DNA of 32,004 bases from a bacterium (GCA_022703485.1 JAKLDO010000037.1:1-32004), one strand, 5' to 3'; counted from the first letter of the stretch, positions 7,111-16,726 are shown. The notes: a model not told the origin generated them from the sequence alone. Numbers and translations are program-made.

Positions 7111-9216
7111 TTACCCCGTTTTAAAGCGGTTAAATGATCCTTTGAAAAACAGGGAGAAGACTTTCTCGACATCTCTTACTGTTCCGCTGTCATTATCATT
7201 TTCGTATATTTTCCGTACATGTTCCCCTGCCCGTTCAACGAACTCGCCATATTGTGCGGCAAGGAGGAAATAAGGATCGTTCTTGTACCCTGACTGGTCA
7301 AAACCGGCAAGAGAACCCGGACCTCTCGCCAACATGTCAAATTCAGCTATTTTAAAACCATTGTCGTTCCTTGAAATGAAATCCAGTCTGGAATCCGCCT
7401 TTCCGCTCAGATCAGGGCTTGCTATCAACGCACAGAATGACTTTCTGTCCCCTCTGCCGACCCTTCCTCTTAACTGATGAAGCTGCGCCAGACCGAACCT
7501 GTCCGCATTCTCTATGACCATGAACTCTGCATCGGTAACATCTACGCCGACTTCGATAACGATGGTGGAAATTATAATATTTATATCTCCTGTTTTAAGC
7601 CTGCTTATTATCCCGTTCTTCTCATCCCCCTTCATTCTGCCGTGAAGAAGAACGGCCTTTTCACCCAGAACAGTCCTGAACTCTTCATAAACACCCTGCA
7701 CATGCCTGAGGTCCATTTTCTCGCTTTCCTCGACCAGAGGACACACCCAGTAACCTTTGGCACCGTTTTTAATAATGATGCCGGTTACATAGTCGAATAC
7801 TTTTCCTCTATCTCCGTGCTTCACAAATCTTGTCTTGACCGGAACCCTTCCGGGAGGCATTTCATTTATGACACTTATATCCGTTACGCCGTATATCGTC
7901 ATGGCAAGTGATCTCGGAATAGGAGTTGCAGAAACGATCAGCACATCAGGAAGGAACGATTTGTTCATGAGCCTCATCCGCTGTGCGACACCGAACCTGT
8001 GCTGCTCATCAATTATAATAAGCCCTATATCCGGCATGAAATCGAGGTTCTCATAAAGAGCATGCGTCCCTACAATGAAGTCTGCCAGTTCAGCTTGCGC
8101 CAGCATTTCCTTTTTTCTTTTCTTTCCGGTGACACCGCCTGTCATTATCTGACATTTCACACCTTCAGGAGCTATTTTTCTTATCGAATCACAGTGCTGT
8201 TTTGCGAGTATTTCTGTCGGCGCCATTATAACCGTCTTAAAGCCTGCCGCCGCCATGTCAAGCCCTGCAAGTATCATCACGGCGGTCTTGCCGCTTCCGA
8301 CATCACCCTGAAGTAGCCTGTTCATGGGGTATTCTGAAACCATATCTCTTCTTATCTCCTCGAGCACTCTCTTCTGTGCGACTGTGAGTTTGAACGGCAT
8401 GTTTTTTTCAGCATCAGCGGCCAGAACCGATAACGGCCTTATTACCCTGTTCTTATTCTTTCTGCTCGCTATTTTTTCATTGTATGCACCGAACTGAAGG
8501 AAAAACAGTTTATCAAAAGCCACTCTTTTATGCCAGGGGCTCTCCTTCTGCTGTACCGTTAAAAAAGGAACATCCGCTTTCGGAAAATGGACATTCATCA
8601 GAGATGTTACAAGAGGCGGCATTTTTTCTTCTTCAATGACACGGGACGGCATCCAGTCGCCATCAAAACCGGCAAGTTTTAACAGAACGGCTCTGACGGT
8701 CCTTAGCATGAAAAGATGTGAAACCCCGGGTATCTTTCTGTAAACCGGGACGATTCCGCTCAGAAGCTCCTTCCACTGTGCATCATGTTTAAAAAGCTCA
8801 GGATTTACAAACCCCGGGAAAACCTGTCTGGGATTGACCTCTCCTGACACAAGCACCTCGTCGCCGGGAGAGAATACAGTGATGTATATATCACCGACTT
8901 TTCCAAAAAATGTGAGATTTATAATGTGTCCGTCAAATTCGACCGATATAACAGCCGGAACCTTTCCGAAACCTTTCTTTGATCTTATGACAGTACCTTT
9001 GAATGTTGACATTTCACCCGGCACCAGATCTGCAATATTTAAGGCAAGAAGCCTTGTTTCATACTTATCAGGAATATTATCTACGATCAGATCGAAAACC
9101 TTCGGACCTAAATTTCCTGTGATCTTGTTCAACTGCGCCTTTGAAAGACCTACTACCGATTCAAGAGGCTGATTCAGGAATGAAAGCAGCTCATTTCTGG
9201 TGTCGACAGGGCTCAT
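7111..9216 (-). CDS. recG: ATP-dependent DNA helicase RecG
   Basis: 701 residues, normal for RecG, which remodels stalled replication forks and branch-migrates Holliday junctions in the cytoplasm. The N-terminal wedge (OB-fold) domain covers about 55-145. Helicase motifs are intact: Walker A QGDVGSGKTA at 303-312, the RecG-type motif II DEQH at 403-406, motif III SATPIPRSLAM at 429-439, and motif VI QLRGRVGRG at 581-589. The C-terminal TRG-type region DNGFKIAEFDMLARGPG is present. The start ATG overlaps the greA stop by one base (TGATG), indicating translational coupling to greA; no separate promoter is seen. Confidence 0.97.
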   Translation of the reverse strand: MSPVDTRNELLSFLNQPLESVVGLSKAQLNKITGNLGPKVFDLIVDNIPDKYETRLLALNIADLVPGEMSTFKGTVIRSKKGFGKVPAVISVEFDGHIINLTFFGKVGDIYITVFSPGDEVLVSGEVNPRQVFPGFVNPELFKHDAQWKELLSGIVPVYRKIPGVSHLFMLRTVRAVLLKLAGFDGDWMPSRVIEEEKMPPLVTSLMNVHFPKADVPFLTVQQKESPWHKRVAFDKLFFLQFGAYNEKIASRKNKNRVIRPLSVLAADAEKNMPFKLTVAQKRVLEEIRRDMVSEYPMNRLLQGDVGSGKTAVMILAGLDMAAAGFKTVIMAPTEILAKQHCDSIRKIAPEGVKCQIMTGGVTGKKRKKEMLAQAELADFIVGTHALYENLDFMPDIGLIIIDEQHRFGVAQRMRLMNKSFLPDVLIVSATPIPRSLAMTIYGVTDISVINEMPPGRVPVKTRFVKHGDRGKVFDYVTGIIIKNGAKGYWVCPLVEESEKMDLRHVQGVYEEFRTVLGEKAVLLHGRMKGDEKNGIISRLKTGDINIIISTIVIEVGVDVTDAEFMVIENADRFGLAQLHQLRGRVGRGDRKSFCALIASPDLSGKADSRLDFISRNDNGFKIAEFDMLARGPGSLAGFDQSGYKNDPYFLLAAQYGEFVERAGEHVRKIYENDNDSGTVRDVEKVFSLFFKGSFNRFKTG

Positions 9217-9689
9217 CAGATGTATTTTACTTCGAGTATCTCGTACTCGCGGACACCTGACGGAGTGACGACTTTCACTTCATCACCTTCACTTTTACCG
9301 ACAAGGGAGCGGCCTATCGGGCTTGATACCGAGATCTTTCCTTTCTTTGGATCGCTCTCGACCTCACCCACAAGCGTATACTGTATCTCCGATTCATTTT
9401 CAACATCCATCAGCACAACAGTAGCTCCGAAAAGCACTTTGTCCCCGCTTAGCTTGGAAACATCTATGATCTGTGCATCTGCGATTATACCTTCAAGATA
9501 ACCTATCCGGCCCTCGATGAAACTCTGCCTTTCTCTTGCGGCATGATACTCGGCATTTTCACTTAGATCCCCATGGCTCCTTGCTTCAGCTATTTTTTTT
9601 ATGATATCAGGTCTATCAACTTTTTTTAAATGTTTCAACTCTTCAGAGATCTTTTCAAAACCGTCTTTAGTTATTGGAATTCCTGCCAT
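9216..9689 (-). CDS. greA: Transcription elongation factor GreA
   Basis: 157 residues, the standard length. ATG 9689 is preceded by GGAGG with a five-base spacer and is preferred over the in-frame ATG 9701. The N-terminal coiled coil (about 8-75) contains the acidic tip [16 protein letters not shown], whose Asp and Glu reach into the polymerase channel to stimulate cleavage of backtracked RNA. The C-terminal FKBP-like domain contains [20 protein letters not shown]. It is the first gene of the greA-recG-ligT operon, pairing rescue of stalled transcription with rescue of stalled replication. Confidence 0.97.
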   Translation of the reverse strand: MAGIPITKDGFEKISEELKHLKKVDRPDIIKKIAEARSHGDLSENAEYHAARERQSFIEGRIGYLEGIIADAQIIDVSKLSGDKVLFGATVVLMDVENESEIQYTLVGEVESDPKKGKISVSSPIGRSLVGKSEGDEVKVVTPSGVREYEILEVKYI

Positions 9690-9728
9690 TTCAACCTCCA
9701 TGGATCAAGTCCCGGCATTTAGGAAAAG

Positions 9729-9756
9729 ATTATATACCCTGCATACACTGAATCAA
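9729..9756 (-). promoter_or_regulatory. Promoter of the greA-recG operon
   Basis: On the minus strand the -35 is TTGATT (9756-9751) and the -10 is TATAAT (9734-9729), with a 16-base spacer. The leader is about 33 bases to ATG 9689. It occupies one end of the 252-base space between greA and the aminotransferase; apart from this and the sigma-54 site I see nothing definite in that space. Confidence 0.6.
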
Positions 9757-9886
9757 GTTTTTGTATAAACAGTAAACTCCGCATAAAATGCAAAATATCT
9801 TTACACAGCTTACAGGCATTCTTTGTTTTTGTAAATCAAATTGCATTGCGCCGCACCGCTAACATTAATAAATTCAGCATGTTAGG

Positions 9887-9903
9887 CTGGCACACTTTTT
9901 GCT
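9887..9903 (+). promoter_or_regulatory. Sigma-54 (-24/-12) promoter of the hisC-like gene
   Basis: CTGGCAC at 9887-9893 and TTGCT at 9899-9903 match the RpoN consensus, with the invariant GG (9889-9890) and GC (9901-9902) separated by exactly ten bases. The start would be near 9914, some 28 bases before ATG 9942. Transcription would need a AAA+ activator bound further upstream; the AT-rich 9770-9860 stretch is the natural place, but I could not pick out a convincing operator palindrome. Confidence 0.72.
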
Positions 9904-9941
9904 TTTAGTGCGCGTTGTTTTTTATGTAAAAGGGCATAAAA

Positions 9942-11072
9942 ATGAAAGGAAATGTAAGTTACATCGCTCCGGAAAGAGCACTTATCAGCACTACGGTAAA
10001 AGAGATTCAGCCCTATGCCACAATTTCAAGCAGGAACAAGATCCTTTCCGGTGAAACATCCAAGGACATCACACCTTTGAAACTTGACTGGAATGAATCG
10101 ACACAGCCGCCGTCCGATGCTGTTAAAAATGCTATAAAAGAATCAATTGACAACAATGAGAACATTCTTAACTGGTACCCTGAGCTTTACAGCAGAAGTT
10201 TAAGGCATAAGCTTGGAGAGTACTGCAATAGAAATGCCGAAGACATTCTTGTAACCAACGGAAGTGATGATGCGCTGGAACTTATCTGTAAAGTTTTTCT
10301 TGATCCGGGTGATCAGGTAGTCGTTCCATATCCGACATACACTCATTTCATAACTTATGTTCAGTCAAGAGGGGCCGATCTTCGAAAAGTTGAACTTACA
10401 GACCCTTTCAAACCGGATATCACATCTATATTGAGTCATGTGACGCCTGATACTAAACTTATATATATAGTCAATCCTAACAACCCGACAGGTGTCCTTC
10501 TCAGCAAAAAACAGATATCCACAATATGCACTATCGCAAATCATTCGATAGTTATTGTTGACGAAGCTTACTTTGAGTTCGCTGGCGAAACTGTGATGGA
10601 TCTCATAGACAGGAATCCGAACCTGATAATAACAAGAACTTTTTCAAAAGCATGGGCTCTTGCCGGACTCAGGATCGGTTATCTTGTAACGAATCAGGTA
10701 CTTATTGATCAGCTTGCAAAGGTCCTCAATCCTAAAAGTGTCAGCGTAATGGCACAGGTTGCAGCTTTTGCCGCCCTTTCCGACAAAGGATATATGGAAA
10801 AATATGTTGCCGAAGTAAAAACAAGCAAAAAAATGCTGCTCGACTTTTTTGCAAAGTTCAAAATCAGCGCTTTCGACTCACGCGCTAACTATATAATGGT
10901 TCAGCACCCTGAACTGAATCTTCTGCTTGAGAAAATGGAACAGGAGAACATTTTTGTAAGGGATAGAAGTTCCTTCAAAAACCTTCCTAATTTTTTCAGG
11001 ATCACTCTGGGCACAGTGGACCAGACAGTTGAACTTATTTCCAGACTTGACAGGATACTATCCTCTTTCTGA
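9942..11072 (+). CDS. HisC-like class I/II PLP aminotransferase
   Basis: 376 residues, fold type I. Key residues are in place: VNPNNPTG at 177-184, DEAYFEF with Asp207, the Schiff-base lysine in TFSKAWALAGLRIGY (Lys236) and Arg244. The KLDWNES segment (47-53) corresponds to the histidinol-phosphate aminotransferase start KLSSNENP, and DDALELICKVFLDPGD resembles the family as well. It has an extra N-terminal stretch of about 25 residues. No other his gene is nearby and it is driven by a sigma-54 promoter, so histidine synthesis is not assured; transamination of an aromatic or other amino acid, or decarboxylation as in CobD-like relatives, are alternatives. It appears to be a single-gene unit followed by the ECF sigma gene 96 bases away. 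Confidence 0.8.
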   Translation: MKGNVSYIAPERALISTTVKEIQPYATISSRNKILSGETSKDITPLKLDWNESTQPPSDAVKNAIKESIDNNENILNWYPELYSRSLRHKLGEYCNRNAEDILVTNGSDDALELICKVFLDPGDQVVVPYPTYTHFITYVQSRGADLRKVELTDPFKPDITSILSHVTPDTKLIYIVNPNNPTGVLLSKKQISTICTIANHSIVIVDEAYFEFAGETVMDLIDRNPNLIITRTFSKAWALAGLRIGYLVTNQVLIDQLAKVLNPKSVSVMAQVAAFAALSDKGYMEKYVAEVKTSKKMLLDFFAKFKISAFDSRANYIMVQHPELNLLLEKMEQENIFVRDRSSFKNLPNFFRITLGTVDQTVELISRLDRILSSF

Positions 11073-11101
11073 ATCTTAATTCTTTATTTTTTTATTTTTT
11101 T
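11071..11101 (+). terminator. Weak terminator-like site after the hisC-like gene
   Basis: A four-base-pair inverted repeat (GAAT / ATTC, 11071-11082) is followed by a T-rich run to 11101. The stem is too short to be convincing; the T tract is the main evidence. Confidence 0.25.
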
Positions 11102-11168
11102 CTGGAATAACATGGCGTGTCAGACTGTTTTTAATATCGTTTAATCCGTTAATTGCAGGAAACGGGAA

Positions 11169-11717
11169 ATGGAAGAGCTACTGAAAAGCAATCTTGACAA
11201 AATATTCAGCTATTCCCTGTTCATAACAGGAAATAGAGACCGGGCACTTGATCTGATGCAGGATACTATTGTGACAGTACTTAACAAAAAACACCTTTAT
11301 AAAGAGGAATCTCATTTCAGATCATGGATATTCAGAGTACTGAAAAACAATTACCTTAATCAACTGAAAAAAGAAGGTGTTAAAAAGGAGCTCTTTCTCG
11401 GTGACCTTGCAAATGACGGTGACAGTTCTTCCGTTTTCATCAACGAATCAAACGGGAAGATAGAGGAGCTTAACGATCCGATACTTCGTGAAAGGATCAA
11501 TTCAGTAATAGCTTCGATCCCCATGGATTACAGGGAAGTTGTCATTTTCATAGAAATGGACGGGATGTCATACGAAGAAGCGGCAAAAGAGCTCGGCATC
11601 CCTGTCGGAACAGTTATGAGCAGACTGCACAGAGGCCGGAGCTATCTCAGAAAAATGCTCCGGAAAGAGGCCGGCGAATTAAGGATCATTACAGAAAAGG
11701 TGAGAAAAAATGCATGA
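11169..11717 (+). CDS. ECF-type RNA polymerase sigma factor
   Basis: 182 residues with the two-domain layout of extracytoplasmic-function sigma factors. Region 2 spans about 5-70 (ALDLMQDTIVTVLNK, then HFRSWIFRVLKNNYLN). Region 4 spans about 105-162 with the helix-turn-helix SYEEAAKELGIPVGTVMSRL followed by HRGRSYLRK. There is no SnoaL or other C-terminal add-on. ATG 11169 is preceded by AGGAAACGGGAA. The gene overlaps its anti-sigma factor by eight bases, the usual sigma/anti-sigma pairing. I could not identify a convincing autoregulated GGAAC/GTC promoter upstream. Confidence 0.93.
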   Translation: MEELLKSNLDKIFSYSLFITGNRDRALDLMQDTIVTVLNKKHLYKEESHFRSWIFRVLKNNYLNQLKKEGVKKELFLGDLANDGDSSSVFINESNGKIEELNDPILRERINSVIASIPMDYREVVIFIEMDGMSYEEAAKELGIPVGTVMSRLHRGRSYLRKMLRKEAGELRIITEKVRKNA

Positions 11718-12519
11718 CACCAGATGCAATTTAAATGAGATCTTCATTGAACAGTTTGCTGACGGCGAACTTGACCTTAAAGAAAGTTCTGAAATTTCGG
11801 CTCATCTTGAAAACTGTCCTGAATGCAGAAAAAAATATGATGAGATAAAACTTGTAAAGCGTGTTATTACAGGAATAAAGGAACGGGAAGTGCTGTCTGT
11901 TATCGAAAAAGAGGGTTTTATAAGTCTGATAGACCGTGCCGTAAAACCATCTTTCGCGACAAGAATTGGAACTGTGATGAAAAGTCACGGTTTTTCTGTC
12001 GGCTTCAGTTTTTTTTCATTTGCATCTTTTATTTTTCTTTTTTCTTATTACATATATACATCTGACAAAGAGAATAGCCTTGTCGTCAACGAAATCATTT
12101 CGGCCCATAGGCATTCTCTTCCTGACGAATTTAATGGAACAGAAAACACAGAGGCTGAACTTCAGAAAAATTTCAAAGTAGATAAAAAACTTATGAAAAA
12201 ATTGGCAAAGATCTCGCCTGTAGTTCGTGGAAGATATACATCCATAGCTGCGAACCCCGTTGCCAAAATAAATCTGGAAGGCATCGGGAAGAACAAGGGA
12301 ACCCTTTTTATGTCAAAAAAGAACCATCATCTTAAAGAACTGTTCGACGATAAAGACTGTGTTGTGAAGACTCATGATGAAGAGTGTAAAGCAAGACATT
12401 TTCAGGAAAAAGAAAATGACCTTGTTTATTGGGAGAACCAGGACAACGACTATATCTTTATAACGGAAAGTAGCGGGATGATGGCAGAAATGGTCCAGTT
12501 GATCAGCTCAGACTACTGA
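11710..12519 (+). CDS. Membrane-spanning zinc-finger anti-sigma factor
   Basis: 269 residues. The cytoplasmic N-terminus has an anti-sigma domain with H-x3-C-x2-C (His32, Cys36, Cys39 in AHLENCPEC), expected to bind zinc and hold the sigma factor. A single membrane segment lies at about 97-116. The outer 150 residues have a layout resembling other anti-sigma sensor domains: an ISAHRHSLP segment, a segment ending NHHLKELF, and a closing [15 protein letters not shown]. They contain just two cysteines, Cys217 and Cys226, which could form a disulphide switch; that is inference. Its eight-base overlap with the sigma gene implies coupled translation. The 3' end overlaps the opposing receptor gene by seven bases. 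Confidence 0.9.
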   Translation: MHDTRCNLNEIFIEQFADGELDLKESSEISAHLENCPECRKKYDEIKLVKRVITGIKEREVLSVIEKEGFISLIDRAVKPSFATRIGTVMKSHGFSVGFSFFSFASFIFLFSYYIYTSDKENSLVVNEIISAHRHSLPDEFNGTENTEAELQKNFKVDKKLMKKLAKISPVVRGRYTSIAANPVAKINLEGIGKNKGTLFMSKKNHHLKELFDDKDCVVKTHDEECKARHFQEKENDLVYWENQDNDYIFITESSGMMAEMVQLISSDY

Positions 12520-15500
12520 TTCTCAGTATCCTGTATCTTTGCAACTTCTTTTCTGAGATTAGCAGTTTCTGCATTAAGCCTTCTTGAAACCTGATATACA
12601 CCATCGACCATTGTCGTGCTCTCCTGTGTTATCCTTCTTATGTCGCTCAGAGAATGGTCCACGCTGCCGACTTCATTAACATGAAGCTCTATGACTCTGC
12701 GGATCTGGTCTATCTGATGGGAAATAGACCTGAATTCGCTTACGAGTTCATTTATAAAACTTACAATGTTGTTAACGGAACTTCTTCCGGACGAAACCTT
12801 GCTTATTGCGTCATCAATAAGCTTCTGTATTGTCTCAACCGCACTTGCAGTCTGCACTGAAAGTTCTCTTACAGATTCGGCTACAACTGCAAAACCTTTC
12901 CCGGCATCCCCTGCTCTGGCAGCTTCTATCGCAGCATTAAGTGAGAGAAGATTTGTCTTAAAAGCTATTTCATCAACTACTTCGACAATATTGGAAACCT
13001 GGTTTGCACTTGATTCTATTCTTTCTATTGCCTCCACAGCATCGCTCAGAACAACAGTGGAACTGTCCGCTTTCCCTGAGATCCTTGTAAGCGTCCTGTT
13101 CATTTCCTGAACACTTTCACTTGTTTCAGAAAGTTTTGCCGTTATATCAGAAAGAGTTGAAGAAGCCGTATCTATCATCGCATATGTGGCATTGAACTTC
13201 TCAGCAGTTATCCCGGTATTGCCAGATATTGTCTTTGATATATCAGCAAGTGTGTCTGAAAGCGTTTTGATATGAAGTATTATGTCCCTGAGGTTTTTAG
13301 TCCTGGACTGAATTGTCCGGCTCAGAAGGTTTTCTCTGTTCCTGACCTCGGTCACCTTTCTGTTTATCCAGAAAACCAGCCCTGCAAGAAAAGCAAGCGT
13401 TATTATTATTTTAAACCACAATGTCTGCCAGAAGAACGGTTCTATTACAAAAACCACAGAATCCCCTTCTTTGTTCCAAACATTGTCATTGTTGGCAGCG
13501 ATCACTTTAAATACGTACTTTCCAGGATCAAGATTTGTATAATATGTGTACCTTTGTGTTCCGGCATCGTTCCACTTAGTCTCAAGACCTTCAAGCATAT
13601 ATTTGAATTTAACCTGTTCTGGGAACAGAAAGCTCAGCCCTGTAAACTCAAAAGAGACCGATGCTGTCCCCGGCTTCAATTTGATAGAATCGCCGTTAAG
13701 ACTTGTAAACCTCTTATCATTTGCTGAAACTGAAACTATATGCACAGGTGGAACAATCGCATTCGTTTTTATGTCTGACGGATCTACTACTGCCGCTCCT
13801 TCAGCAGTGGGGATCCATATCTTGCCATCGCTGGCTTTCCATATATTAGGCTGCGTGCCTCCATTACATTCGGGGGTAAGCAATCCATCCTTGAAACCGT
13901 ATGTTACAGGGTTGACTCTGGGAATACTGCCATCAAGGAAACTTTCGAATTCTTTTCTTTCAATGAACTTTATTCCCTTGTTCGATGTAAGCCACAAATT
14001 GCCGTTATTATCCTCTATTACATCAAATATTGTTCTTACATCTATACCCTTCTTTCTATCTATGGTGATAGCTCCCATGCTTTTTTCGTATACCGTCAAT
14101 CCGTTATCGGATGCAAAAATAAGTTTTCCGTCAGAGGCCGGATATATCGAAAGAGTGCTTATGTTCTCAAGATTCGTGAAATCCTGTATCAGAGACTCGC
14201 CCTGTATTTTATAGGGACCTCTCTTTGTTCCGATCCATATATTGCCGGACTGGTCCTCAGTTATGGCAGAAACGCTCATATGATCGCTGTTCGCTATGGC
14301 CGAGATGATCTCATCTTTCATATATGCGACGCCTTTGGACATTGTGCCTATCCAGAGGATTCCTTTCGAGTCCTTGAAAACAGCCGAGATCATCTTATCG
14401 GGAAGACCGTCTTTATCGGTGTAAAGCTTTGTTGCAGCTCCGTTATCTGTTATTTTTAAAAGTCCCTTTCCGTAGACACCGGCCCATAGAACATTTGCAC
14501 TCTTCTCCTGATAAAGGGTCAGCACCGTATCAAAGCTTTCCAGAGATTCACCGAAAGTTATCTTGCTCAGTTTATTGTCTTTAAGTTTATAAATAGCTCC
14601 GGCCCAGGTGCCCAGCCACATTCCGCCATCACGGCTTTCAGTAAGCGGGAAAACTACGGCTTCAGCAAGTCCGTTCTTTCTTCCGTAGGTTATGAACTTG
14701 CCTTCCTTGACCCTGTAAAGACCGTATCCTCTCGTACCGAACCATATACTTCCTTCTGTATCCTCCATAATTGAAACGACATAGTTATTAGGAAGCCAGT
14801 TCGATTTATCATCGTCTCTGCTGCAGAATCTGAAAAAACCGTCATTGTATGTGCCTACAAAAGTACATCCGTGCCTGTCAATGCTTATGGCGCTTATCAG
14901 CTTATCGGATAGAACTTTCGATCTGAACTTGCCTGTATCTTCGCTCTGAGGATCGAATGTGAATATTCCGTCGCCCGCAGTACCGATGAGGAACCGTTCC
15001 TGACTTTCAAAATAAACCGTGGTGACCTCTGAAGGAAATGTTGCAACTTTTTTAACTGAAGTGCCTTCTATTTTTGAAAGGTAGTTCTTTGATGCGACCC
15101 ATATCGAATTATTCGATCTTCCAATAAACTTAACTTTGTTGTCGGGCAGTCCCTGTGAACGGTCAATTATGGAAATGTTCCCGTCAGGCTTTATGACCGC
15201 CACGCCGGACTTATCGGTTCCTGCATAGAAAACACCGTCATCTGTCTGAGCTCCCGTATTTATTATATTGTCAGGAAGACCTGATCTTGTATCGAATATT
15301 TTGAACTCTTCAGTTTCGTAGTTCAGATTTAAAAGACCTCCTCCATCTGTTCCTACCCAGATATTGGGGGACTTTATATCCTCGAATATGAATTTTGTAC
15401 TGTGATTTTCAAGAGGAAGAGAAGAATCATCGTAAAGTCTGAACTTTATTCCGTCAAACTTCACGAAACCCTCTTCTGTACCCATCCAGATGAACCCGTC

Positions 15501-15653
15501 ACGGGTCTGGACCATGGTTGTCACACTGTTCTGAGGCAGACCGTTCGAATTGTCCCACCTGTCAAGCATGAACTGGTTCAAGGAAACATCCTTTGAAAGT
15601 CCGCTCAATGAAAAACAGAATAAAAACAGGATGATTAATGAAGATCTTTTCAC
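12513..15653 (-). CDS. Reg_prop/Y_Y_Y beta-propeller receptor with methyl-accepting chemotaxis domain
   Basis: 1046 residues, GTG start at 15653 with AGGTG upstream. Signal peptide about 1-20. Residues about 30-615 contain a dozen or so degenerate two-component-regulator propeller repeats of the form GLP-x-N...D-x-G-x-I-W-x-G-T (for example [39 protein letters not shown]). A Y_Y_Y domain follows at about 645-735 ([29 protein letters not shown]). One membrane helix is at about 746-763. The cytoplasmic part is not a histidine kinase but an MCP coiled-coil hairpin whose tip, about 894-926, reads [18 protein letters not shown] then [17 protein letters not shown]. No C-terminal CheR-tether pentapeptide is seen. 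It would sense a periplasmic ligand, perhaps a glycan, and signal to CheA/CheW. No che genes are nearby. Confidence 0.9.
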   Translation of the reverse strand: MKRSSLIILFLFCFSLSGLSKDVSLNQFMLDRWDNSNGLPQNSVTTMVQTRDGFIWMGTEEGFVKFDGIKFRLYDDSSLPLENHSTKFIFEDIKSPNIWVGTDGGGLLNLNYETEEFKIFDTRSGLPDNIINTGAQTDDGVFYAGTDKSGVAVIKPDGNISIIDRSQGLPDNKVKFIGRSNNSIWVASKNYLSKIEGTSVKKVATFPSEVTTVYFESQERFLIGTAGDGIFTFDPQSEDTGKFRSKVLSDKLISAISIDRHGCTFVGTYNDGFFRFCSRDDDKSNWLPNNYVVSIMEDTEGSIWFGTRGYGLYRVKEGKFITYGRKNGLAEAVVFPLTESRDGGMWLGTWAGAIYKLKDNKLSKITFGESLESFDTVLTLYQEKSANVLWAGVYGKGLLKITDNGAATKLYTDKDGLPDKMISAVFKDSKGILWIGTMSKGVAYMKDEIISAIANSDHMSVSAITEDQSGNIWIGTKRGPYKIQGESLIQDFTNLENISTLSIYPASDGKLIFASDNGLTVYEKSMGAITIDRKKGIDVRTIFDVIEDNNGNLWLTSNKGIKFIERKEFESFLDGSIPRVNPVTYGFKDGLLTPECNGGTQPNIWKASDGKIWIPTAEGAAVVDPSDIKTNAIVPPVHIVSVSANDKRFTSLNGDSIKLKPGTASVSFEFTGLSFLFPEQVKFKYMLEGLETKWNDAGTQRYTYYTNLDPGKYVFKVIAANNDNVWNKEGDSVVFVIEPFFWQTLWFKIIITLAFLAGLVFWINRKVTEVRNRENLLSRTIQSRTKNLRDIILHIKTLSDTLADISKTISGNTGITAEKFNATYAMIDTASSTLSDITAKLSETSESVQEMNRTLTRISGKADSSTVVLSDAVEAIERIESSANQVSNIVEVVDEIAFKTNLLSLNAAIEAARAGDAGKGFAVVAESVRELSVQTASAVETIQKLIDDAISKVSSGRSSVNNIVSFINELVSEFRSISHQIDQIRRVIELHVNEVGSVDHSLSDIRRITQESTTMVDGVYQVSRRLNAETANLRKEVAKIQDTENQ

Positions 15654-15732
15654 GGTCGCACCTGAAAAATAAATAAATAATTCCTGAAAATGTTATGAAA
15701 AAAGAGAGAAAATCTCAAGTTAATTTGTCTTC

Positions 15733-16611
15733 TCAGGACTTGAAGAGCGTTTTTAGTCTCTCTTTAAGAACCAGCAATGTTGCTATACTCAAAATCAGCA
15801 GACCGGAAAAAAAAGTCCCGGAAAGCCTTTCATCAAGAAAAACATATGCAAATACAACTGCGACGGCCGGTTTGAAGAGGAATATCAGTGAAGCCCCCAG
15901 CGCCGTAAATCTTTTTATGGTCTCAAAGAAGGTTACATATCCGAACCCTGTCACGATAAAACCCAGATAAATGAATGCCGCGATCTTTTCCGTTTCATAA
16001 AAACCGGCATCCGGCATGAAAGGTGCTCCGTAAACAATTATAAAAATAAGATTTGCCGCCGATCCGGCGAAAAAGGATACCAGGTTAACAGTGAAAGGTG
16101 ATATTTTCAACAATGTTCTTTTGCTGAGTACCGTGTAAAAAGCAAAGATCACAGCGGCAAGCAGGGCAAACAGCATTCCGCCGCTCAGAACGAAACCCTT
16201 TTCGCTCATGATGACTGCAACTGCGGCAAAGCCTGCAAGCACTCCAGCCATCTTTCCTGCAGTAAAGCTTTCAAGTCTGAACAACGACGCAAAGAGAAGT
16301 ACAAAAACAGGATTTGAACAGAAGATCGTGGCGGCAGTTGCGGCAGAGCTCATTTTAACGGCTACCTGCAGAAAGCTCATTGCAAGGAAGGAATTAAGTA
16401 TCCCCAGCAGTATCAAAACCCGCCATTCCTTAAAACCGAGTCCTGCGATCTCACTGAACCTTTTTCTGATCCCGGGGTAAAACAGGAAAAAAAGGAACCC
16501 TGCCGTAAAGCGCCAGAAAGTAAGCACAAAAGGATCGATCGTTCCCATAAGTGGTTTGGATACCGCCTCCATTGAAGCGAATATGACAAGTGTTACCAGA
16601 AAATAGAGCAT
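15733..16611 (-). CDS. EamA/DMT-family transporter
   Basis: 292 residues with ten predicted membrane segments in two homologous halves, the EamA (drug/metabolite transporter) plan. Recognisable family features are PFVLTFWRFTAG near residue 27, MSFLQVAVKMSSAATAATIF in the first half, and GASLIFLFKPAVAVVFAYVF with FLDERLS near the end of the second half. It probably moves a small metabolite or amino acid across the inner membrane; the substrate cannot be told. GGACC precedes ATG 16611. The stop lies 79 bases before the start of the propeller-chemoreceptor gene on the same strand. Confidence 0.88.
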   Translation of the reverse strand: MLYFLVTLVIFASMEAVSKPLMGTIDPFVLTFWRFTAGFLFFLFYPGIRKRFSEIAGLGFKEWRVLILLGILNSFLAMSFLQVAVKMSSAATAATIFCSNPVFVLLFASLFRLESFTAGKMAGVLAGFAAVAVIMSEKGFVLSGGMLFALLAAVIFAFYTVLSKRTLLKISPFTVNLVSFFAGSAANLIFIIVYGAPFMPDAGFYETEKIAAFIYLGFIVTGFGYVTFFETIKRFTALGASLIFLFKPAVAVVFAYVFLDERLSGTFFSGLLILSIATLLVLKERLKTLFKS

Positions 16612-16644
16612 TTATAAGGTCCGGATAAACAAAATATCACCCAG

Positions 16645-16673
16645 TTGATATTGTTTTTGTTTGCAAAAGTCAA
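16645..16673 (-). promoter_or_regulatory. Promoter of the EamA transporter gene
   Basis: On the minus strand TTGACT (16673-16668) and TATCAA (16650-16645) are separated by 17 bases. The leader would be about 28 bases. The -35 is strong, the -10 moderate. Confidence 0.45.
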
Positions 16674-16698
16674 ACATCCGCTGCAATATTGCATTTTT

Positions 16699-16726
16699 TT
16701 GTATCTTTTTCAGTTTGGAATAAAAT
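16699..16726 (+). promoter_or_regulatory. Possible promoter of the flavodoxin gene
   Basis: A good -10 (TAAAAT, 16721-16726) has only a poor -35 (TTGTAT, 16699-16704) 16 bases upstream. It lies just before a strong AGGAGG ribosome-binding site. Confidence 0.3.

Noticed and set aside
7477-8316. Plus-strand frames of 105-144 codons inside recG
   Set aside because: They oppose intact helicase motifs and show no independent coding evidence.
11100-11168. Autoregulated ECF promoter or second sigma-54 site before the sigma gene (GGAATAAC, TGGCGTGTCAGACTG)
   Set aside because: The spacing to the GTC is too short for an ECF promoter, and the -12 element has TG instead of GC.
13546-14214. Long plus-strand open frame (222 codons) opposite the propeller-receptor gene
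   Set aside because: It is antisense to a well-supported gene, lacks any recognisable motif, has no ribosome-binding site, and its composition reflects the complementary codons.
15693-15716. Short hairpin with a T run after the EamA gene (minus strand, GAGA-TTT-TCTC then T6)
   Set aside because: The stem has only four A/G-C/T pairs, too weak to call a terminator.
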